A stretch of 64,000 nucleotides of DNA, taken from an uncultured Saprospiraceae bacterium. GTDB lineage: Bacteria; Bacteroidota; Bacteroidia; Chitinophagales; Saprospiraceae. The position numbers and the translations under genes were made by a program. This document shows positions 54,079 to 64,000 of the stretch, in pieces; position 1 is the stretch's first letter; each line of letters begins with the position of its first letter. The notes beneath the pieces are model-generated. The model was not told where the DNA came from. It saw only the letters and a list, made by a program, of their open reading frames with translations, and did no database searches. The DNA lies in NCBI GenBank assembly GCA_938015805.1, contig CALLXF010000006.1, positions 30,694 through 94,693 of the forward strand, read 5' to 3'.

Positions 54079-54291
54079 CGGTATAACTTCGAATAAAACC
54101 TGCTAAATGTTATGCAATTGGATCGATTGCAATCAACTTAAAAATCGTCCTTTTTTTATAATCGGTAGAATTTCTCCTAAGGTTTAGGCAATTGTTAGGA
54201 CATCCTGAAACTATAATTATTCTTATACTGTAGGGGTTAAACTTGTGGTGTTTTATAACTGTAAATACACATGGATGTAATTTGGCATCAA
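54079..54291. other. Spacer between ahcY promoter and gyrB terminator
   Basis: Part of a 303-base gap. No coding frame, RNA gene or riboswitch-like fold recognised. Confidence 0.45.
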
Positions 54292-54324
54292 TAAAAAAGC
54301 CGAGGAAAATTTCTCTCGGCTTTT
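54292..54324 (-). terminator. Intrinsic terminator of gyrB
   Basis: AAAAGCCGAG (54295-54304) pairs with CTCGGCTTTT (54315-54324) with A/T runs on both sides, 25 bases after the gyrB stop. Confidence 0.9.
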
Positions 54325-54348
54325 ATAAACTTGTTTAGTTACATATTT

Positions 54349-56307
<1,959 letters not shown>

Positions 56308-56315
56308 TCAGGCTG

Positions 56316-56323
56316 CAAAGATA
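56316..56323 (-). promoter_or_regulatory. -7 promoter element of gyrB
   Basis: TATCTTTG on the minus strand, followed by CAGCC. It predicts a leader of about 15-20 bases. Confidence 0.5.
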
Positions 56324-56454
56324 CAAAAAATACATCTATTATGTCAGTATTTTTTGATTATAACTTACTCATAATGAGGGTGTTTTATAATTATTTTTTT
56401 ATCAAATATAATATCTATGCTTTTAGTTAAAATTAAAGAGAATATCTTTACGAT

Positions 56455-56865
56455 ATGAAGGAATTTATTGTAGCAGAAAACGAAGATTTACAATCCGTTT
56501 CCCAACAAATATTAGAGGCAAAAAAACATACTCTATTTTTACTTCGTGGAGATTTAGGAGCTGGGAAAACCACTTTGTCCAAATCCTTAATTGCTTGTTT
56601 AGGAAGTACCGATAATGTAACCAGTCCAACCTTTTCCATCATAAATGAGTATACCGGATCAGAACACAAAATGTATCATATCGATCTTTATAGATTAAAT
56701 ACGATAGAGGAAGCCCTAGATATCGGAATAGAAGATTATCTACACAGTGGTAATAATTGTTTTATAGAGTGGCCAGATTTGATAAAACCCATCCTTCCTA
56801 ATGAGCATCACAATCTAGAAATTCATATCTTGGACGATAACAAGCGAAAAATAATTTTTGAGTAA
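56455..56865 (+). CDS. tsaE: tRNA threonylcarbamoyladenosine biosynthesis ATPase
   Basis: 136 residues. The P-loop is LRGDLGAGKTTLSKSL (about 31-46), followed by the family motifs VTSPTFSIINEYTG (with catalytic Thr) and MYHIDLYRL, then FIEWPD. TsaE drives ATP-dependent turnover of the TsaB-TsaD complex in t6A37 tRNA modification. It precedes the alanine dehydrogenase gene by 15 bases, so they probably share a transcript. Confidence 0.96.
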   Translation: MKEFIVAENEDLQSVSQQILEAKKHTLFLLRGDLGAGKTTLSKSLIACLGSTDNVTSPTFSIINEYTGSEHKMYHIDLYRLNTIEEALDIGIEDYLHSGNNCFIEWPDLIKPILPNEHHNLEIHILDDNKRKIIFE

Positions 56866-56880
56866 ACTCAATATTTCTGT

Positions 56881-58110
56881 ATGACTGATTTTGGAAAGAA
56901 AATTACTTTCTCAGACTTCTTTTCTGAGGGCCAGTTTGAGACACAAGTCGAAACATTGGACGTAAGTCAAAAAAAAGAATCTATTACCATAGGGATCCCA
57001 TCAGAAATAACAGCTGGCGAATATAGAGTGCCATTAGTCCCTAATTCTATAAGAACACTAATAGGTTACGGTCATAATATTATGATCGAGTCAGGTGCTG
57101 GTGATCATTCTAAATTTACAGACCATGATTTCTCTGAGGCTGGAGCCCAAATCGTTCATAGTAAAGACGAAATTTTTAAATGTAATGTAGTACTCAAAGT
57201 AGCTCCTCCTACGCTGCAAGAAATAGATCTGTTTAGTTCTGACCAGATACTAATATCTCCGTTGCACTTCCCGATACTCTCTCAGGAATACCTTCAAAAA
57301 CTAAAGCAAAAAAGGGTCACGGCCATTGCTATGGAATACCTCCAAGCAGAAGATGGCAGCTATCCAGTCGTGCGTATAGTAAGTGAAATAGCAGGGATGC
57401 AATCGATCCTTACAGCAGCAGATTTACTCTCTAAAACCAAAGGTGGAAGAGGCACATTACTAGGCGGAATATCAGGAATACCTCCATCTAAAGTTGTGAT
57501 CCTAGGTGCGGGAGTGGTTGGGGAATTTGCGACAAAAACAGCATTGGGGCTAGGAGCATCCGTTAGAGTTTTCGATAATGATATTGCTAAACTTATGCGT
57601 TTACAATCTAGTGTAGGCAGGCAATTACATACATCTGTGATCAACCCGGTCTATCTAGGATACCAGCTGGTAAGTGCGGATGTTGTCATCGGTGCTTTCC
57701 ACTCTAAAACAGGTCGTGTCCCCGTCCTCGTTACTGACGAGATGGTAAAAAACATGAAGGAAGGTTCTGTCATTATAGACATCAGTATAGATCAAGGCGG
57801 TGTTTTCGAGACATCAGAGCTGACCACATTAGAGAACCCTACATTTGTAAAACATGGCGTAATACATCACTGTGTTCCTAATATCGCTTCTAAGGTTTCT
57901 CGAACAGGCTCTATTGCCATCAGTAATGTCATTATGCCTTTACTTTTAAGAATCGGTTCGACGTTAAATATGGAATCAATTCTGTACGAACGAAAAGGAA
58001 TCCGCAATGGCGTATATATGTATAAAGCGTGCCTAACTAACGAGTACCTCAGCAAGCGTTTTAAAATGAAGTATACGAGCCTAGATCTTTTGCTAGCGAG
58101 TAAGTTTTAG
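56881..58110 (+). CDS. ald: Alanine dehydrogenase-like protein
   Basis: 409 residues. After a 40-residue N-terminal extension the AlaDH/PNT N-domain begins (ITIGIPSEITAGEYRVPLVPNSIRTLIGYGH), followed by the NAD-binding VVILGAGVVGEFATKTALGLGASVRVFDND Rossmann motif and IIDISIDQGGVFETS. It is expected to convert L-alanine and pyruvate with NAD. The N-terminal extension is longer than in the Mycobacterium enzyme but is seen in Bacteroidota. Second gene after tsaE; a lipoprotein follows after 11 bases. Confidence 0.9.
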   Translation: MTDFGKKITFSDFFSEGQFETQVETLDVSQKKESITIGIPSEITAGEYRVPLVPNSIRTLIGYGHNIMIESGAGDHSKFTDHDFSEAGAQIVHSKDEIFKCNVVLKVAPPTLQEIDLFSSDQILISPLHFPILSQEYLQKLKQKRVTAIAMEYLQAEDGSYPVVRIVSEIAGMQSILTAADLLSKTKGGRGTLLGGISGIPPSKVVILGAGVVGEFATKTALGLGASVRVFDNDIAKLMRLQSSVGRQLHTSVINPVYLGYQLVSADVVIGAFHSKTGRVPVLVTDEMVKNMKEGSVIIDISIDQGGVFETSELTTLENPTFVKHGVIHHCVPNIASKVSRTGSIAISNVIMPLLLRIGSTLNMESILYERKGIRNGVYMYKACLTNEYLSKRFKMKYTSLDLLLASKF

Positions 58111-58121
58111 TTTGGAATTTT

Positions 58122-58739
58122 ATGAAAAAACCATATCTCATTTTTCTCTTTTCCCTCTTAATTTTAGCTAGCTGTCAGACTACAAAAAAAATGGCTGAAA
58201 CTAAGTATTTTGATATGGATCAAACGGAAATCACAGCCGCTGAGTTTTATGCAAAACTAGATTATAAATACCTCATCGATCTTTTCACTTTTGAAAACGG
58301 ATATAGAAAATATACCTTAGCTGAAAGATTGGATTTTGGGAAGATTGAATCTGGTCATTTTGATACATTTAAAACGCAATTAGAAAATTCTATAGGTAGA
58401 AAAATAAATTTTACTAATAATATTAGGATTGTGTATTATCAATATTTCGCGAAAGTCGAAACAGATGATTTTTTACATACTCGTCGTAATCTGGAAAGCA
58501 CTCAAAAAACAGACAATGATCATCTTCCAAAAGAAACAATACACGTTGCTAGCTCAGATTATCCATTTGATAAGGAAATTTATGACGTATATGTGGACAA
58601 GTATGACCTCTTGAAAAGAGTTTTTTTTAAACATCCCGAAGTAACTATAAATCATGTCATCATTTATCCTACTGGAAAATACATCAGCTGTTTTGGAGAT
58701 AAATGCGAATATTTAGGAATCTCTAAAAAATTAGAATGA
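58122..58739 (+). CDS. Unrecognised lipoprotein
   Basis: 205 residues with a clear lipobox (LILASC, Cys at about 18). The mature protein is Lys/Asp/Tyr-rich with one Cys pair near the end (SCFGDKCEY) and no recognised domain. It follows ald by 11 bases and is probably the third gene of the tsaE-ald transcript. Function unknown. Confidence 0.72.
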   Translation: MKKPYLIFLFSLLILASCQTTKKMAETKYFDMDQTEITAAEFYAKLDYKYLIDLFTFENGYRKYTLAERLDFGKIESGHFDTFKTQLENSIGRKINFTNNIRIVYYQYFAKVETDDFLHTRRNLESTQKTDNDHLPKETIHVASSDYPFDKEIYDVYVDKYDLLKRVFFKHPEVTINHVIIYPTGKYISCFGDKCEYLGISKKLE

Positions 58740-59010
58740 GTCAAGTCATTTTTGCAGATAATGCACTTCGCTAATCCCCTTCCTGTATCCGATATCTAAT
58801 CTTAATAATGATTTAAAGAAAGAGGTCTTAGATTTCAAACTAATGCCCTTCAAAAAATTTGCACTGAGAGGATATTTCAGGTTGATTCACAACTATCTTT
58901 ATCTACTTTATACTTCACTTCAAAAATGGAAACAAAAAATTAAGTCTTCTCTAGACCTAAGTATTGTTCCATGCCTTACCGTTTTGATTTTCTAATAACA
59001 CATAATTCAT
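58740..59010. other. Intergenic region before the ileS leader
   Basis: About 270 bases without a coding frame. A TTTG word at 58983-58986 is the only candidate -33 element for the ileS leader promoter (24-base spacing, longer than usual). No terminator recognised for the preceding operon. Confidence 0.45.
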
Positions 59011-59018
59011 TACTTTTG
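59011..59018 (+). promoter_or_regulatory. -7 promoter element of the ileS leader
   Basis: TACTTTTG followed by CAC, seven bases before the leader-peptide ATG. The leader mRNA would start at or within a few bases of the ATG. Confidence 0.55.
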
Positions 59019-59024
59019 CACTTT

Positions 59025-59075
59025 ATGAGAACTAGTATTATAGATATTATTATAATTACAAAGAACCGTCCGTAA
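59025..59075 (+). CDS. Ile-rich leader peptide of an ileS attenuator
   Basis: ATG-initiated 16-codon frame encoding MRTSIIDIIIITKNRP, followed by TAA. Six of the 16 residues are Ile (ATT, ATA, ATT, ATT, ATA, ATT), four of them consecutive. It lies between the promoter and an intrinsic terminator upstream of isoleucyl-tRNA synthetase, the layout of ribosome-mediated transcription attenuation. The six-base word ATCGGA at 59075-59080 starts at the stop codon and duplicates the terminator's 3' arm. Confidence 0.8.
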   Translation: MRTSIIDIIIITKNRP

Positions 59076-59096
59076 TCGGAAGAGTAGATATATTAT

Positions 59097-59130
59097 AAAG
59101 CTCTGATGATTGCATCGGAGCTTTTTTTTT
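59097..59130 (+). terminator. Attenuator terminator upstream of ileS
   Basis: AAAGCTCTGATG (59097-59108) pairs with CATCGGAGCTTT (59113-59124, one G-U pair) around a four-base loop and is followed by a long T run. It lies between the Ile-rich leader peptide and the ileS ATG at 59151, so it can only control ileS. Confidence 0.88.
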
Positions 59131-59150
59131 GAGCATAGCACAAGTAGTTT

Positions 59151-62100
59151 ATGAGTAAATATAAAGAGTTTAAACAATTAGATCTACCGAGCATCGATAA
59201 AGAGATGCTGGAATTCTGGAAATCAGAAAAGATTTTTGAAAAATCAGTGGAACAAAAACCATCAGAAAAACCATTTGTATTTTACGAGGGACCACCATCA
59301 GCAAACGGAAAACCAGGGATCCATCATGTTATGGCCAGAGCCGTAAAAGATCTATTTTGTAGATACAGAACGATGAAAGGATTCCGTGTCGAACGAAAAG
59401 GAGGATGGGATACTCATGGCCTTCCTATCGAGCTATCTGTAGAAAAAGAATTAGGCATTACAAAAGAGGATATCGGCAAGTCGATTTCCATAGATGATTA
59501 TAATAATCAATGTCGTACCACAGTAATGAGATATAAAGATCTATGGGATGATATCACCCGTAAGATGGGTTACTGGGTAGATTTAGATAATCCCTACATC
59601 ACCTTTGAGAACGAATATATAGAGTCCGTATGGAACATAATCTCGAGACTATATAATAAAGATTTACTTTATAAAGGATATACGATCCAGCCTTACTCTC
59701 CCGCGGCAGGAACAGGTCTCAGTTCGCATGAATTAAACCAGCCAGGATGTTATAAAGATGTAAAAGACACCTCCGCTGTTGCCCAATTCAAAATCATAAA
59801 TGATAAAAAATCAGCCTTCCTTTTTGAAGGAATAAAGCAAGGAGATGTTTACTTTATCGCATGGACGACTACACCATGGACACTACCTTCTAACACTGCT
59901 CTTGCAGTAGGTAAAAAGATAGACTATGTTAGAGTAAAAACATATAATCCATATACTAAGATTCCTGTAAATATCATATTGGCAAAAGCCTTATTAGGAA
60001 AATGGTTTAAGCCTGAACAAGCAGATTTAGATTTTGAGGCCTATAATCCTGAAGATAAACTGATCCCATATGCGATCACTGGTGAGTGGAAGGGAAGTGA
60101 CTTAGAAATGATCTCTTATGAGCAATTATTACCTTATGTACAGCCAGAAGATGGTGATGCTTTTAAGGTTTTGATCGGAGATTTTGTCTCTACAGAAGAT
60201 GGTACAGGGATCGTACATTTAGCTCCTTCTTTCGGGGCAGATGATATGAGAGTGGCTCGTAAATATGGAATCGGAGCATTGACTCTTGTAGATAAGCAAG
60301 GTAAATTTGTAGATGAGGTTACTGACTTTGCTGGACGATATGTAAAAGATTATAAGGAGGAGGGCGAGGCTTACGCCAATGTAGATGTAGATATTTCCAT
60401 CAAGCTAAAAACAGAAAACAAGGCATTTAACGTACAGAAATATAGTCATAACTATCCTCATTGCTGGAGGACTGATAAACCGATACTTTACTACCCTCTC
60501 GATAGCTGGTTTATAAAAGCATCTTCTGTAAAAGAAAGAATGCAAGAACTCAATAAAACAATCAACTGGAAACCATCTCATACAGGAGAAAAACGTTTTG
60601 GTAATTGGTTAGAAAATTTACAAGATTGGAATCTATCTCGATCTCGATACTGGGGAATCCCACTACCTATCTGGAGAACAACAGATGGAGTAACGGATAT
60701 ATGTATTGGCTCCATAGAGCAGCTAGATACAGAGATCAAAAAAGCTAATGTTGCATTAGGGTTATCTCAGGAAGTGCCCAAAGATTTACACAGACCTTAC
60801 ATAGATGATATAATACTAGTAGATGATAATGGGAACAAAATGATCCGCGAACTAGACTTAATCGATGTATGGTTTGATAGCGGTTCTATGCCGTATGCAC
60901 AGTGGCATTACCCTTTTGAAAATGAAGACAAATTCAAAAATAATTTCCCTGCAGATTTTATTGCAGAAGGAGTAGATCAGACAAGAGGATGGTTTTATAC
61001 CTTACATGCTATCGCTACGATGGCCTTTGATAGTGTTGCCTATAAAAATGTAGTTTCTAACGGATTGGTACTAGATAAAAATGGCGTAAAAATGTCTAAG
61101 AGATTAGGTAATGCCGTTGATCCTTTTGAAACATTGGAAAAATATGGGGCTGATGCTACGAGATGGTATATGATCTCTAATGCACCACCATGGGACAATC
61201 TAAAATTTGATCCAGCAGGAATCGAGGAAGTAAAACGTAAGTTTTTTGGGACTTTATATAATACCTATTCTTTCTTTTCGCTTTACGCGAATATTGATGG
61301 GTTTACTTACAACGAGGCAGTAATACCATTAAAGGAAAGACAAGAAATTGATCGATGGATTATCTCCAAATTAAATTCACTAATCGCAGAAGTGGATAGT
61401 GATTATAATGATTATGAACCAACGGCTGCAACCAGAAAAGTACAAGCCTTTGTAGAAAATCACCTTAGTAACTGGTATGTAAGATTATGTCGTAGACGTT
61501 TCTGGAAAGGAGAATATACAGCAGATAAAATTGCCGCCTATCAAACCTTGTATGAGTGTATGACTGCTGTAACTAAATTGATGGCTCCAGTCGCTCCATT
61601 TTTTGCAGACTGGTTATTTAGAAATTTAAATGAGGCCACAGGGTTAGAAAGCCATGAATCAGTCCACTTAGCTGAATTTGGAACATCCGATGAGTCTAAA
61701 GTAGATAAAGCACTAGAAGAAAGGATGGACTATGCTCAACGTATCTCCTCTTTGGTATTATCTCTCCGTAAAAAAGAAAGGCTAAGAGTAAGACAGCCTT
61801 TACAAAAAATACTACTACCTGTCCTTAATGATAGTTATCAAGAACAGGTAGAGGCTGTAAAAAATCTGATTCTTTCAGAAGTAAACATTAAAGAAATAGA
61901 GTACTTAAAAGATGATGGGTTTATCAAGAAAAAAATCAAAGCCAATTTTAAAACCTTAGGTAAAAAACTGGGTAAACACATGAAGGCAGCAGCTGCAGCA
62001 ATCAGTCAGTTTACAGCAGAGGATATCTCGAATATAGAAAAAACAGGTTTTTATAATCTCAGCATAGATAGAGAAAACTATGAGCTAAATACTGACGATT

Positions 62101-62444
62101 TTGAAATTTCTTCTGATGAGATTCCAGGATGGCAAGTGGCAAATGATAGAGATATTACAGTGGCACTAGACATCAGTCTTACTGATGATCTAAAAGCAGA
62201 AGGGGTCGCAAGAGAGCTCGTAAATAGAATACAAAATATTCGTAAAAACAGCGATTTTAATGTTACTGATAAAATCAATGTAACGATATCAGATCATGTA
62301 AGAATAGAAAAGGCGATCAATCAGTATGGCGACTATATAAAAGCAGAAGTTCTTGCAAAAAGTATTACGACTGGAGATAATTCTGGAGAAGCAACAGATA
62401 TTTACGATGATCTATCTGTAACGATCGATGTTAAAAAAGTTTAG
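59151..62444 (+). CDS. ileS: Isoleucine--tRNA ligase
   Basis: 1097 residues, the long class I form usual in Bacteroidota. The HIGH-equivalent motif is PPSANGKPGIHHVMARAVKD (about 45-64), the CP1 editing domain contains FIAWTTTPWTLPSNTA, and GVKMSKRLGN is the KMSKS loop; a helical anticodon domain and C-terminal extension follow. It charges tRNA-Ile and edits valine. Transcription appears to be governed by an Ile-rich leader peptide and terminator just upstream. The 3' end overlaps the convergent crcB gene by 14 bases. Confidence 0.98.
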   Translation: MSKYKEFKQLDLPSIDKEMLEFWKSEKIFEKSVEQKPSEKPFVFYEGPPSANGKPGIHHVMARAVKDLFCRYRTMKGFRVERKGGWDTHGLPIELSVEKELGITKEDIGKSISIDDYNNQCRTTVMRYKDLWDDITRKMGYWVDLDNPYITFENEYIESVWNIISRLYNKDLLYKGYTIQPYSPAAGTGLSSHELNQPGCYKDVKDTSAVAQFKIINDKKSAFLFEGIKQGDVYFIAWTTTPWTLPSNTALAVGKKIDYVRVKTYNPYTKIPVNIILAKALLGKWFKPEQADLDFEAYNPEDKLIPYAITGEWKGSDLEMISYEQLLPYVQPEDGDAFKVLIGDFVSTEDGTGIVHLAPSFGADDMRVARKYGIGALTLVDKQGKFVDEVTDFAGRYVKDYKEEGEAYANVDVDISIKLKTENKAFNVQKYSHNYPHCWRTDKPILYYPLDSWFIKASSVKERMQELNKTINWKPSHTGEKRFGNWLENLQDWNLSRSRYWGIPLPIWRTTDGVTDICIGSIEQLDTEIKKANVALGLSQEVPKDLHRPYIDDIILVDDNGNKMIRELDLIDVWFDSGSMPYAQWHYPFENEDKFKNNFPADFIAEGVDQTRGWFYTLHAIATMAFDSVAYKNVVSNGLVLDKNGVKMSKRLGNAVDPFETLEKYGADATRWYMISNAPPWDNLKFDPAGIEEVKRKFFGTLYNTYSFFSLYANIDGFTYNEAVIPLKERQEIDRWIISKLNSLIAEVDSDYNDYEPTAATRKVQAFVENHLSNWYVRLCRRRFWKGEYTADKIAAYQTLYECMTAVTKLMAPVAPFFADWLFRNLNEATGLESHESVHLAEFGTSDESKVDKALEERMDYAQRISSLVLSLRKKERLRVRQPLQKILLPVLNDSYQEQVEAVKNLILSEVNIKEIEYLKDDGFIKKKIKANFKTLGKKLGKHMKAAAAAISQFTAEDISNIEKTGFYNLSIDRENYELNTDDFEISSDEIPGWQVANDRDITVALDISLTDDLKAEGVARELVNRIQNIRKNSDFNVTDKINVTISDHVRIEKAINQYGDYIKAEVLAKSITTGDNSGEATDIYDDLSVTIDVKKV

Positions 62445-62793
62445 ATACAGCGTATCCAGCTGCTATACTGATTACACATAATAGTAGACTAGAAAAAATA
62501 TAGACCAGAGCAGTTCCATATTGGGACTGCTCTACTAATATAAAGGTCTCCGCAGAAAAAGTAGAGAACGTACTAAATCCCCCACAAAAACCTGTCATCA
62601 GTAATAAAGTATAATTGTTTGACAAGCCTTTTCTCGCTTGTAATCCCATGAGAAATCCTAAGATGAGACATGCCATTACATTCGCTGTAAGCGTACCCAA
62701 AGGAAACCCTTGCATACTTACTAATCTTCCGATGCCATATCGACATAAACTTCCTAAACCTCCACCTATAAAAATACTAGCCCATGTCCACAT
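62431..62793 (-). CDS. crcB: Fluoride efflux protein CrcB/Fluc
   Basis: 120 residues with four transmembrane helices. The motifs GGGLGSLCRYGIGR (near the start) and TGFCGGFSTFSTFSAE (the Phe-box and Na-binding break) are diagnostic of Fluc dual-topology fluoride channels. It works as an antiparallel homodimer. It lies three bases after the glycosyltransferase gene, so it is read in the same transcript. No fluoride riboswitch can precede it directly. Confidence 0.95.
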   Translation of the reverse strand: MWTWASIFIGGGLGSLCRYGIGRLVSMQGFPLGTLTANVMACLILGFLMGLQARKGLSNNYTLLLMTGFCGGFSTFSTFSAETFILVEQSQYGTALVYIFSSLLLCVISIAAGYAVSKLF

Positions 62794-62796
62794 AAT

Positions 62797-63864
62797 TTAT
62801 GGATTAGATGATGCTTTCTTTTTCCCGTTCACTAAAAAATAAAGGATTGCTGATAAAATGACAGCGAGGCCTAGAATTAAAATCAGAAGATTAAGAGCAC
62901 CGATATGTTGCAATTGTACCACGATAAAAATAAAAAACATATTTACCATTACAAGCGTACTCGTCGCCTGCATGTGTGACATACCGAGGTCGATGAGCAA
63001 GTGATGTATATGAGTACGGTCTGGATAAAATGGTGATTTACCTTTTAAAATCCGCATCGTAAAAACTCTCAGCGTATCAAAAAGCGGCAAAATCAAAATC
63101 CCAAACGCTATAGAAGGAGCTGCCTGAAATGCATGAGCCGCTATTTTCTCATCGACTATGTTATGATGTAACTCTACAAATTTTATGGCCAGAATCGAAC
63201 AGACTAATCCTAATAAAAGTGATCCTGTATCTCCCATAAAAATTTTAGCTGGTGTGATATTATATCTTAAAAAAGCGAGTACAGACCCAGCTAAAGAAAA
63301 TGCAACTATCGCTATCTCGATATGATCAATCTGATAAAACCAAACACCCAAAACCACAGAAATCAAAATCCCTATGCTCCCTGATAAACCGTTTATACCA
63401 TCTATAAGATTAAAGGCATTTATAATTACCAAAATCGTAAAAAGGGTGATCAGAACGGATATCCAAAAAGGAATATCATAAATCCCAAAGATTCCATAAA
63501 AACTAGGAATGATCACTTTAGCTTTAAAAATAAGGATCAACGCAGCAAAAACTTCTCCCAATAGCTTTTTATAAGGTGATATTGGATCTATATCGTCTTT
63601 TGCTCCGATTAGGAAAATAATAATAAATGAACAAAGAATATACTGTAAGTCTCCAAAATACGTAAAAGGAGTCCACAAAATGATAGAAAAAATAGATCCC
63701 GCAAAAATACCAATTCCACCAAGAGAGGGCGTACTCACAGTATGACTGTGCCTATCACCAGGCTCATCCATTAATCTTTTCTTAATAGCAACCGAAATAA
63801 TCGATGGTATCGCCAAAAAAGTAAGAGTAAAGGCAGTTATAAAGGCTAAAATAATATCAAACAT
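62797..63864 (-). CDS. Undecaprenyl-phosphate glycosyl-1-phosphate transferase (WecA/MraY-like)
   Basis: 355 residues with about ten transmembrane helices. Conserved catalytic motifs include DEPGDRHSHTVSTPSLGGIGIF, NAFNLIDGINGLSG, IFMGDTGSLLLG and the THIHHLL His motif of the GT4/PNPT family (WecA/TagO/TarO). It transfers a sugar-1-phosphate (probably GlcNAc-1-P) to undecaprenyl phosphate, the first step of a surface polysaccharide. The absence of MraY-specific features and a neighbourhood without mur genes favours WecA over MraY. First gene of a transcript with crcB. Confidence 0.9.
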   Translation of the reverse strand: MFDIILAFITAFTLTFLAIPSIISVAIKKRLMDEPGDRHSHTVSTPSLGGIGIFAGSIFSIILWTPFTYFGDLQYILCSFIIIFLIGAKDDIDPISPYKKLLGEVFAALILIFKAKVIIPSFYGIFGIYDIPFWISVLITLFTILVIINAFNLIDGINGLSGSIGILISVVLGVWFYQIDHIEIAIVAFSLAGSVLAFLRYNITPAKIFMGDTGSLLLGLVCSILAIKFVELHHNIVDEKIAAHAFQAAPSIAFGILILPLFDTLRVFTMRILKGKSPFYPDRTHIHHLLIDLGMSHMQATSTLVMVNMFFIFIVVQLQHIGALNLLILILGLAVILSAILYFLVNGKKKASSNP

Positions 63865-64000
63865 ATCAGGCCGAAAGATACAATGATATTTTTGTTTAGC
63901 CCTCTATGAAAGTATGTTTTATAAATCTATAAAATTTTATTCAAAGCTGAATTATAATCGTTTAACCTCTCCATCTCAAGAGCTTATAATATCACTCATA

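Noticed and set aside
54046..54348. SAH or SAM riboswitch upstream of ahcY
   Set aside because: The predicted leader is about 20 bases long and no matching fold was visible; the upstream sequence belongs to the gyrB terminator.
62794..63000. Fluoride riboswitch for crcB
   Set aside because: crcB starts three bases after the preceding gene and has no separate leader.

Overview
The window is chromosomal DNA from an AT-rich member of the Bacteroidota, most likely a Saprospirales/Saprospiraceae-type organism; this placement is an inference from gene content. The supporting signs are type IX secretion (T9SS) components and cargo (a SprE/PorW-like lipoprotein, two PorP/SprF proteins, type A and type B sorting domains), an atpD-atpC pair separate from the other ATP synthase genes, families largely confined to Bacteroidota (GSCFA, DUF2480, DUF5723), and promoters with the Bacteroidota -7 motif TAnnTTTG. 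Most of the window is housekeeping and envelope genes. No rRNA, tRNA, CRISPR array or insertion sequence was recognised.

Layout. 0-7 kb: HAD phosphatase, M23 peptidase, SprE/PorW-like lipoprotein, then AtpZ with a small membrane protein and a bactofilin, and a PorP/SprF protein. 7-13 kb: a two-gene operon of an S1C protease and a companion protein, a GSCFA protein, and a PadR-PspC operon in which the PspC gene is split by a -1 frame change at a run of ten A. 13-19 kb: outer-membrane/lipoprotein pair, beta-CASP nuclease, DUF1573 T9SS cargo. 19-28 kb: a three-gene operon of a 2109-residue type B T9SS adhesin, PorP and OmpA. 28-37 kb: gltX with a 59-residue small protein, deacetylase, sugar-dehydrogenase-like T9SS cargo, atpDC, scpA. 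37-44 kb: an accessory stretch between the divergent scpA and scpB genes, with a MopE-repeat surface protein bracketed by a 49-bp direct repeat of the scpA 5' end, two copies of a 142-bp inverted-repeat (MITE-like) element, tandem lipoprotein paralogues and a HigBA-like toxin-antitoxin pair. 44-58 kb: scpB, DUF2480, two lytic transglycosylases, a protein with three TonB C-terminal domains, two Hsp20s, a cold-shock protein, ahcY, gyrB, tsaE, ald. 58-64 kb: ileS behind an apparent Ile-rich leader-peptide attenuator, crcB and a WecA/MraY-type transferase.

The most notable signals are: (1) a 16-codon leader ORF with six Ile codons, an intrinsic terminator and a competing antiterminator segment upstream of ileS; (2) the frame-split PspC gene; (3) the scpA direct repeat around the MopE-repeat gene; (4) the paired MITE-like elements; (5) the protease/companion operon in which both products appear to carry YbjN-like domains. 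Functional statements rest on motifs read by eye; no database search was run.
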